Part shown: positions 1 to 4,864 of the stretch, one piece after another | Numbering within the stretch: the stretch's first letter is position 1 | How the letters are laid out: each line of letters starts with the position of its first letter | Assembly (NCBI GenBank): GCA_013214445.1 | Contig: JABSPG010000282.1 | Span: 1-5,762 of the forward strand | Source of the DNA: Ekhidna sp. | GTDB taxonomy: Bacteria > Bacteroidota > Bacteroidia > Cytophagales > Cyclobacteriaceae | Length of the DNA: 5,762 nucleotides | Direction of reading: 5' to 3' | Program-made: the position numbers and the translations under genes | Notes under the pieces: model-generated | The model's database searches: none | The model's input: only the letters and a program-made list of their open reading frames with translations | What the model was told of the DNA's origin: nothing

Positions 1-1928
1 AAAATCAGTGCATTTGCTGAGTCCAAGGGGAATTTATCAGAGAAGTTTCTGCCTGCGACCATTTCCATTTGATAGGTTGGTATGAAGTCTTCATCTACCT
101 CGAAAATAGCCGGACTTTTGTAAACCAAATCTCCTGAGATTGGGTCAGCAATTCCTGTTCCTGCATTTGGGAAAAAGTCTCCGGGTGTTGCTCTAGATAC
201 AGAGACCATGTCTACCGCAGGGTGTTCCAAAAACTCCTGCTTGATTAAAGCTCTTTTTTGCTGCACGACATCATCATATCCGAAATCAATAACGAGTACT
301 TGCTCAGAATCAAATCCTAAATCATAGTCGCGGAGGTAATTAAGCTGCGAGGAAACCACAGTTGCTCCAGCCAAAAGAATGATGGATAGCGCAAACTGGA
401 TAACCACCAGAGATTTTCGCAACCAGGTTCCCTTAGCAGACGTCTTGAACGAACCTTTCAAAACGGTGATGGGCTTGAAAGTTGACAGCACAAAGGCTGG
501 ATAGCTACCAGCCACTATACCGATAAATAGGATAGTAATGAGAGCTAGGAGTGCATTTTTGATGCTAAATAGCCAGTCAATTGGTAATACTTTTCCAGAA
601 ATAGTTTCTAGTAATGAATGTCCTGCCAGTACCAGTGCTGCGGCACAGAAAGAGGCGATGAATGTCACCAAAATGGCCTCAATTAAAAACTGATAAATAA
701 GTGCGCTTTTTTGTGATCCTATGGTCTTGCGTATCGCAACTTCCTTGGCACGTTCCACAGATCTGGCAGTGGAGAGGTTCATAAAGTTGATACATGCAAT
801 TAATAGTATGAAGAACGCTACAGAAGTAAATATGTAAATGTTGGTCATACTTCCTGTGGGACCCGGCTGCCGAGCTGCCTCTGAATGCAGATATGCATCT
901 GACAGTGGCTCGAAGGCCAAGCTGTAGTAAGAGTCTTCTTTTAAGTACTTCTCGAAGAATGGCGGCAGCTTACTTTCAACACTTTTGATGTCTGTGCCGG
1001 GCTTTAGTGTGAAGTAGGTGTAAAAATCTACGTATCCCCAAGAGTCGAATATTCCCGGTCGAAATTTCTTAAAGGTGCTCATGGAGATAAGCGCATTGAA
1101 GGAGAAGTGAGAATTTGAAGGGATCTCAACTACAGCAGTAACTTCAAAGGGCTCACTATTATCCATCAGGATAGACTTACCTATCGGGTTTTCTGAGCCA
1201 AAATACTTTTTCGCTAAGGGCTCAGTTAAGACCAGCGTTTTCGGACGAGTAAGTGCAGTCTTGGGATCGCCCGCTAAGACGTTCCAGTCGAAAACATCAA
1301 AGGCTGTAGAATCAGCAAAAAGCACATCGGGTTCAGCGTATGTGACCCCATTGTACTCAAACAACCAAGGCGAATCACTAGTAAATCGAAAGACCTTGTC
1401 TACTTCTGGAAAAAATTCTTTGAGCGCATCAGCGACAGGAGCATTTCCCCAAACTTGATACTCAGGTATTGGAATATTGCCGTGATCGATTTCTTCCCCT
1501 TCTGGTGCATAGTAGTGAATGACGCGATAGGTGTTGTCGTAGTGCTCATTGTATTTGTCGTAGGATAGCTCATTGTTGACATAGATGAGTATCAAGATGC
1601 AGCTGGCAATGCCTACGCTAAGTCCTGAAACATTTAATAATGAGAAGGTTTTATTTCGGAGTATGTTCCGCATACTCACTTTATAGTAATTCTTAATCAT
1701 GGCGTAATTGTCGAGTTTTTGAGTTGAGCCAAAGGGCCGGATAATTCCTGGACGAAAAAGTCTAAATACGTCCTGCGCGAATTGCCATTTGGCAGCTTTA
1801 TTTTGTTTTGTCCTTTTTTCGAATCGTTCCAAAAGGTCTCCTTCTATATCGTCTACACAATCTGGATCGCAGAACCAGCGGAAGAACCTTAGCGCCCAAT
1901 TGGGTGGAGAGTTGGATTCCTGTAGCAT
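1..1928 (-). CDS. ABC transporter permease, FtsX/MacB type with N-terminal prefix domain (3' end outside window)
   Basis: An open frame of 642 codons starts at ATG 1928-1926 and runs off the left edge without a stop. Residues 8-40 (PPNWALRFFRW, then DIEGDLLERFE) match the permease-prefix segment common in Bacteroidota permeases paired with PadR regulators. A classical permease start follows at about residue 77 (MIKNYYKVSMRNILRNKTF). Membrane segment 1 is near 98-117, then a MacB-like periplasmic domain near 120-355, then segments near 362-385, 412-436 and 456-480. The FtsX signature is at 386-405 (STARSVERAKEVAIRKTIGS). A second half begins with a segment near 504-526 and a second periplasmic domain. 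The family usually has about 800-900 residues, so the last three helices are probably missing. I chose the 1928 start because it includes the prefix and abuts padR; ATG at residue 77 is the alternative. Such permeases act in the inner membrane with a separate ATPase, which is not in the window. Substrate unknown; antimicrobial peptide or lipoprotein/lipid export are family possibilities only. Confidence 0.93.
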   Translation of the reverse strand, partial: MLQESNSPPNWALRFFRWFCDPDCVDDIEGDLLERFEKRTKQNKAAKWQFAQDVFRLFRPGIIRPFGSTQKLDNYAMIKNYYKVSMRNILRNKTFSLLNVSGLSVGIASCILILIYVNNELSYDKYNEHYDNTYRVIHYYAPEGEEIDHGNIPIPEYQVWGNAPVADALKEFFPEVDKVFRFTSDSPWLFEYNGVTYAEPDVLFADSTAFDVFDWNVLAGDPKTALTRPKTLVLTEPLAKKYFGSENPIGKSILMDNSEPFEVTAVVEIPSNSHFSFNALISMSTFKKFRPGIFDSWGYVDFYTYFTLKPGTDIKSVESKLPPFFEKYLKEDSYYSLAFEPLSDAYLHSEAARQPGPTGSMTNIYIFTSVAFFILLIACINFMNLSTARSVERAKEVAIRKTIGSQKSALIYQFLIEAILVTFIASFCAAALVLAGHSLLETISGKVLPIDWLFSIKNALLALITILFIGIVAGSYPAFVLSTFKPITVLKGSFKTSAKGTWLRKSLVVIQFALSIILLAGATVVSSQLNYLRDYDLGFDSEQVLVIDFGYDDVVQQKRALIKQEFLEHPAVDMVSVSRATPGDFFPNAGTGIADPISGDLVYKSPAIFEVDEDFIPTYQMEMVAGRNFSDKFPLDSANALI

Positions 1929-1938
1929 CTAGATGCTA
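1923..1938. repeat. 16-bp perfect palindrome at the padR stop / permease start
   Basis: TAGCATCTAGATGCTA reads identically on both strands. Its centre falls within the padR stop codon TAG (1931-1929), directly followed on the minus strand by the permease ATG (1928-1926). In RNA it could form a weak hairpin (about 6 bp around a CUAG loop) hiding both codons, which might affect reinitiation. A protein-binding site is the alternative, and chance is possible because it overlaps coding sequence. Confidence 0.6.
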
Positions 1939-2264
1939 AATTTTACAACGAATTCCGGCACAGCATTCCATAGTCCCAACCGCTGCTCCTTGGTTTCTTG
2001 TAAAATATTTTTTCCTGCTGAGGTCAAGTGGAAGAAACGCTTTCGCTTACCCCCCCGAATACTGGTTGCTTCACCCAATTCAGAGTGGAGGTATCCTTTC
2101 TTTTCCAGTCTTCTCAAGACAGTCTGTAGTGCACCAATGCTCACCTTTCTATTCAGACGTTGCTCCATCTCCTCGATGATTGCAAAGCCATATGCATCGT
2201 CCGTTAGAATGGCGACAGTCAGCATCACTACTTCTTCGAATTCTCCTAGTTGATGTTTTCCCAT
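1929..2264 (-). CDS. PadR-family transcriptional regulator
   Basis: This 111-residue protein has the size and layout of a PadR winged-helix repressor. The N-terminal helix with LGEFEEVVMLTVAIL (6-20) and AYGFAIIEEME (24-34) is the usual opening. The recognition-helix region is SIGALQTVLRRLEKKGYL (42-59). The beta wing and following helix are GGKRKRFFHLTSAGKNIL (71-88), with the typical R-x-x-x-x-LT-x-x-G pattern. Residues 89-111 form a short C-terminal tail with EQRLGLW, likely for dimerisation. Family members sense small molecules or stress and repress an adjacent transporter; here the permease gene starts at the very next base after the stop, in the same frame, so the two are surely cotranscribed and probably translationally coupled. 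The ATG is preceded by an A-rich stretch and no Shine-Dalgarno motif. A run of seven G (2050-2056, coding strand) encodes Arg-Gly-Gly at 70-72 in the wing. Ligand and targets unknown. Confidence 0.93.
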   Translation of the reverse strand: MGKHQLGEFEEVVMLTVAILTDDAYGFAIIEEMEQRLNRKVSIGALQTVLRRLEKKGYLHSELGEATSIRGGKRKRFFHLTSAGKNILQETKEQRLGLWNAVPEFVVKFSI

Positions 2265-2280
2265 TTTTAGATATTTACCT

Positions 2281-2288
2281 CAAATGTA
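2281..2288 (-). promoter_or_regulatory. Putative Bacteroidota -7 box for padR-permease
   Basis: On the minus strand the sequence TACATTTG matches the Bacteroidota -7 consensus TAnnTTTG exactly, 16 bases before the padR ATG. A start of transcription about 6 bases downstream would leave a leader of only about 10 bases. No convincing -33 TTTG box is found at the usual 19-21 spacing, so the call rests on one box. Confidence 0.4.
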
Positions 2289-2298
2289 GTAATAATAA

Positions 2299-2312
2299 AT
2301 ACCTTATACCTT
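2299..2312. repeat. Tandem 7-bp direct repeat upstream of padR
   Basis: Two exact head-to-tail copies of ATACCTT (minus strand AAGGTAT) lie immediately upstream of the putative -7 box, where a -33 element would be expected. This is a possible regulator-binding site, for PadR itself or an activator. Short and AT-rich, so chance is a real alternative. Confidence 0.35.
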
Positions 2313-2322
2313 AATTGTAGTT

Positions 2323-2337
2323 TTTATGTTTCATAAA
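2323..2337. promoter_or_regulatory. Inverted repeat, candidate PadR operator
   Basis: TTTATG and CATAAA are perfect 6-bp arms around a TTT spacer, 59 bases before the padR start. PadR repressors often bind AT-rich dyads containing ATG/CAT half-sites in their own promoter region, so autoregulation is a reasonable inference. There is no T-run after the hairpin in the direction of the upstream minus-strand lipoprotein gene, so it is not a clear terminator. Confidence 0.3.
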
Positions 2338-2367
2338 TAGGACAAAATTGTTGAGGTTAGTTGATTT

Positions 2368-3732
2368 CTAGAGATTGCTGTAGGTGCTTCCGAAGTAGGA
2401 GGAAAGAATGTACTTCCCCTCTTCGACCACATATAAGTAGTCAAATGCGGCCTGAAAAAAAACGCCTTCGATGGACGGGTAAACGGGGTTTGGTCCTTCG
2501 ATTAGTTCCCAGCTTGAAGACTTTTTGTATAGATTCTGACCACTCAAAAGATATAAGATGCCATCATATGTCTGCAATCGTGATATATATTCAAGCGCAG
2601 TAGGTAAAGCCTCTTCTGTGAGTATGAATGTCTCAGTGTCCAGATGGTATAATTTGGCCGAAGGGACATTACTGGCAAAACCACTTTGAGTAGCCAGAAT
2701 GTAAAGATCACCATTTTCGTCAGGATGAATCTCTTGGATGCGACCTTCGATAGTTCCATTGAATTTCAGTGACTCCCATGAATTTCCAGAATCATTGGAT
2801 TGAAAAATTGAGTCCGAAAATTCCGTGGATAGTCCAAACAAGCTTCCGTTCTCGGCGCGTACGATTGGGTAATCTGCCAGTGGTGCTATCAATAGTTCCC
2901 AAGACTGTCCTTTGTCTCTGGATCGGTACCAATTTGCAGTGTAATCAATGTCAGTGGAGGTGTAATTCACAAAGATCACGGTATCCTCTGCCAGCAATTG
3001 TGAGGGATAAAGAAATTCATCGGGTCCTGGCAGGCCCGTTTGTTTTGCTTGCCAGCTAGCTCCATCGGTTCCAAATAGAACCTCTTGAGAGGTGATAGCG
3101 ATAAAGGTGCCATCGTTAAGGATATCAAAATCAGTGATCCTATCGTCGATAGTTTCAACGGGTTCCCAACGCCTGAAATCCATCGATCTTAGTAGCTCAG
3201 ACTCCTGTACACGAATGTCTCTAGTGTTAAATGCATACGCAAAGCCATTGTGTGCTTGGATTCTTCCACCTCTCGGAAAACCACAGAGCCTTTTCCAGTC
3301 TGAATCACTTGCTACCACCTGCGCCTGGGCTTCTACGCTCGCAATCGAAGGGCATGGATGATCCATACTACAGCCGATATCTCTGATCGAAATATTAAAA
3401 GTCTGAGTTCCAGTCTGGCACTCTAGTGAAAAGTAGACACGAGCCTCATAATTTTCATCCAAAAGGTAGGCTAGGGTTTCCACATCATAGTTATCTCCGA
3501 CCAGCATTCCACCACCTCTTGGCATCTGAAGCGCAAGTTGATCATATGGTCTCGTTGAATTGACCTTGATAACAACAGGCTCGGTAATGAATTCTCCCTG
3601 TATGCCAATCTGATTATTTCCGCTTAGTATCTCTATGGAATCTTTAGGACGTACATCTTCCGACCTACAGGCAAGCAGGAGACTTGAAAGTGCTAAAACA
3701 ATATAAAAGGAACGCAAGACGAGATTCTTCAT
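2368..3732 (-). CDS. Lipoprotein with BNR/Asp-box beta-propeller repeats
   Basis: This 454-residue protein starts with a type II signal peptide: MKNLVLR, a hydrophobic stretch (8-21) and lipobox LLAC with Cys22, so it should be lipid-anchored in the envelope. Acidic residues after Cys22 (RSED) may favour surface or outer-membrane placement, which I infer only weakly. Residues about 30-140 form a beta-rich, possibly Ig-like domain with cysteines at 105, 121 and 127. From about 145 to the end there is a beta-propeller of the sialidase/sortilin type. Two perfect Asp-boxes are visible, SRDKGQSW (271-278) and SNDSGNSW (312-319), plus degenerate ones ending at W189 and W227 and a remnant near 405-408. 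Asp-boxes are structural turns and do not prove enzyme activity; I see no sialidase catalytic set, so a binding or scaffold role is more likely. Stop TAG is 103 bases before the padR start; the upstream neighbour is divergent. Function unknown. Confidence 0.88.
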   Translation of the reverse strand: MKNLVLRSFYIVLALSSLLLACRSEDVRPKDSIEILSGNNQIGIQGEFITEPVVIKVNSTRPYDQLALQMPRGGGMLVGDNYDVETLAYLLDENYEARVYFSLECQTGTQTFNISIRDIGCSMDHPCPSIASVEAQAQVVASDSDWKRLCGFPRGGRIQAHNGFAYAFNTRDIRVQESELLRSMDFRRWEPVETIDDRITDFDILNDGTFIAITSQEVLFGTDGASWQAKQTGLPGPDEFLYPSQLLAEDTVIFVNYTSTDIDYTANWYRSRDKGQSWELLIAPLADYPIVRAENGSLFGLSTEFSDSIFQSNDSGNSWESLKFNGTIEGRIQEIHPDENGDLYILATQSGFASNVPSAKLYHLDTETFILTEEALPTALEYISRLQTYDGILYLLSGQNLYKKSSSWELIEGPNPVYPSIEGVFFQAAFDYLYVVEEGKYILSSYFGSTYSNL

Positions 3733-3747
3733 ATTTGTTAAGGACGA

Positions 3748-3762
3748 TTGCTAAGGTAGCAA
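3748..3762. promoter_or_regulatory. Inverted repeat before the BNR lipoprotein gene
   Basis: TTGCTA and TAGCAA are perfect 6-bp arms around an AGG spacer, 15 bases upstream of the minus-strand ATG at 3732. It could be an operator or a small leader hairpin. The minus-strand sequence TACCTTAG overlaps it and resembles the TAnnTTTG -7 box with one mismatch, which would place an operator on the promoter. Weak evidence. Confidence 0.3.
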
Positions 3763-3852
3763 ATGCACATGGGAACCATATCAACTTGCTCCATGGTGGA
3801 GTTGGAAACCTTTGTAGCGGAGATTTCAATTTGTATCGGTGCTTACTTTTTG

Positions 3853-3874
3853 GCTCTTTGAGAAGAGCGTTTTT
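3853..3874 (+). promoter_or_regulatory. Hairpin followed by T-run, attenuator- or terminator-like
   Basis: GCTCTT (3853-3858) pairs with AAGAGC (3863-3868) around a TGAG loop, and is followed by GTTTTT. That is the shape of a small intrinsic terminator on the plus strand, although no plus-strand gene lies upstream in the window. An alternative pairing is GGCTC (3852-3856) with GAGCC (3875-3879). It may be a leader attenuator, a site stopping antisense transcripts, or fortuitous. Confidence 0.3.
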
Positions 3875-3904
3875 GAGCCTTTACCCCCCAATTCAATACT
3901 TTCG
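3872..3904 (+). promoter_or_regulatory. Putative Bacteroidota promoter for the DUF6503-like lipoprotein
   Basis: TTTG at 3872-3875 and TACTTTCG at 3897-3904 are separated by 21 bases, close to the Bacteroidota pattern TTTG-N19-21-TAnnTTTG, with one mismatch in the -7 box. Transcription would begin near 3910, giving a leader of about 15 bases ending in an A-rich stretch before ATG 3925. The spacer contains a run of six C (3884-3889). Confidence 0.42.
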
Positions 3905-3924
3905 CCAAAAACCAACTAAAAGAA

Positions 3925-4707
3925 ATGAAAAACCTCATCTACTTATGTATGCTACTATTTGTGGCAGCATCGTGCCAACAGCCGGCCCCAAAGGAGACAG
4001 TAGAAGCACCCGTCGTTCCTGTTTATGAAGCACCAAAACATCATTCGCCTGCATTAACTGCTGTTTTTGATGCGCATGGAGGATATGAGCAGTGGTCCAA
4101 GATGCAAAGCTTATCCTACCAGAAAGGAGATGAGTACACCATCACAAATTTATGGAACAGGCAAATCAGGGTTGAGTCACCCAAGCAGACCATCGGCTTT
4201 GATGGTACGGAAGTATGGGTAACTCCTGACACAGTAGATGCCAGCAGAGCAAGATTTTACCATAACCTTTATTTCTACTTTTATGCCATGCCATTTGTGG
4301 TCGGTGATCCTGGTGCATATTACGAAGATATGGAGCCTATGGAGCTAGACGGTAAAATTTACAATGGCATTAAGGTATCCTACAGTGCAGGGATTGGTGA
4401 TGCGCCTGACGACAACTACATCATTTGGGCCAACCCTGAGACTAACAAGATGGAATGGCTAATGTACACAGTCACGTATAAGGGCGATGGACCAAGTGAA
4501 AAGTACAGCCTGATAAAGTATGGTAATTGGGCAGAGGTAAACGGATTACTCCTACCTACATCTATGCAATGGTTTCAGTATGATGGTACTACTGTTGGTG
4601 AAGCACGAAGAGACGCAACACCATTCACTGAGGTCAAGATTACCGATCAAGCACCGCAAGCGGACTTGTTTGTGATGCCGGAAAATGCTCAGGTGGCTCC
4701 AAAATAG
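3925..4707 (+). CDS. DUF6503-like lipoprotein
   Basis: This 260-residue protein begins with a lipoprotein signal peptide: MKNLIYL, hydrophobic stretch to residue 15, and lipobox AASC with Cys17, followed by a Pro/Glu-rich linker (18-40). The mature domain opens with AVFDAHGGYEQWSKMQSLSY (46-65), the pattern I associate with the DUF6503 group of Bacteroidota envelope proteins. Further conserved-looking stretches are GFDGTEVWV (91-99), FYFYAMPFVVGDPG (117-130), YNGIKVSY (146-153) and INxxTNKMEW-like turns at 168-178. The alternation of short beta strands resembles LolA/LppX-type lipid-binding barrels, but that is inference from pattern only. The start is supported by the signal peptide and by A-rich sequence before the ATG. 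The gene is divergent from the BNR lipoprotein and is followed by a REP-like element, so it is probably monocistronic. No catalytic motif is recognised; biochemical function unknown. Confidence 0.87.
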   Translation: MKNLIYLCMLLFVAASCQQPAPKETVEAPVVPVYEAPKHHSPALTAVFDAHGGYEQWSKMQSLSYQKGDEYTITNLWNRQIRVESPKQTIGFDGTEVWVTPDTVDASRARFYHNLYFYFYAMPFVVGDPGAYYEDMEPMELDGKIYNGIKVSYSAGIGDAPDDNYIIWANPETNKMEWLMYTVTYKGDGPSEKYSLIKYGNWAEVNGLLLPTSMQWFQYDGTTVGEARRDATPFTEVKITDQAPQADLFVMPENAQVAPK

Positions 4708-4757
4708 GTGTTTTGATCTAAAGGCAGAGAAAACTCGCAGTAGTTACTCGAAAGTCA

Positions 4758-4831
4758 GTCATTCTGAACTTGTTTCAGAATCTATAAGAGTCGTACCTCC
4801 ATAGTAGATTCCGGAATGAATTTGGAATCAC
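4758..4831. repeat. REP-like double-hairpin element
   Basis: Two 26-base units face each other across a 22-base centre. Unit 1 (4758-4783) holds perfect 8-bp arms, ATTCTGAA at 4761-4768 and TTCAGAAT at 4774-4781, around a 5-base loop. Unit 2 (4806-4831) pairs 4807-4815 with 4821-4829 (seven Watson-Crick and two G-U pairs), also with a 5-base loop. Reverse-complementing unit 2 matches unit 1 at 18 of 26 positions, with identical outer ends (GT at the start, GAATCT at the end). This is the layout of a dispersed intergenic REP/BIME-type repeat; similar GTCATTCTGAAC-type repeats are common between genes in Bacteroidota. It may also act as a transcript terminator or stabiliser for the preceding lipoprotein gene. 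Confidence 0.65.
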
Positions 4832-4836
4832 AGGGG

Positions 4837-4844
4837 TATTTTTG
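4837..4844 (+). promoter_or_regulatory. Putative -7 box for the TolB-like gene
   Basis: TATTTTTG matches TAnnTTTG exactly, 20 bases before ATG 4865, giving a leader of about 14 bases. The only nearby TTTG (4821-4824) is 12 bases upstream, too close for a standard -33 box, and lies inside the second hairpin of the REP-like element. Single-box evidence only. Confidence 0.38.
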
Positions 4845-4864
4845 CGGCAAATCACGCTAACGTA

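Noticed and set aside
1400..1582. 60-codon minus-strand frame inside the permease
   Set aside because: Out of frame with the strongly supported permease reading and low-complexity (Thr/Ser/Met-rich).
1933..2253. 106-codon open frame on the plus strand opposite padR
   Set aside because: Fully antisense to a clear PadR protein, with composition rich in Ser/Arg and no recognisable domain; its openness follows from the padR codons.
2323..2337. Inverted repeat as an intrinsic terminator of the BNR lipoprotein gene
   Set aside because: On the minus strand the stem is AT-only apart from one pair and is followed by A rather than T residues, so it lacks the terminator pattern.
2769..3361. Two plus-strand frames (96 and 89 codons) opposite the BNR lipoprotein
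   Set aside because: Antisense shadows; neither has a signal peptide or motif while the minus-strand protein has a lipobox and Asp-boxes.
3684..4028. 114-codon plus-strand frame spanning the divergent intergenic region
   Set aside because: It begins inside the minus-strand lipoprotein and ends inside the plus-strand lipoprotein in another frame, has no credible start context, and the product shows no domain.
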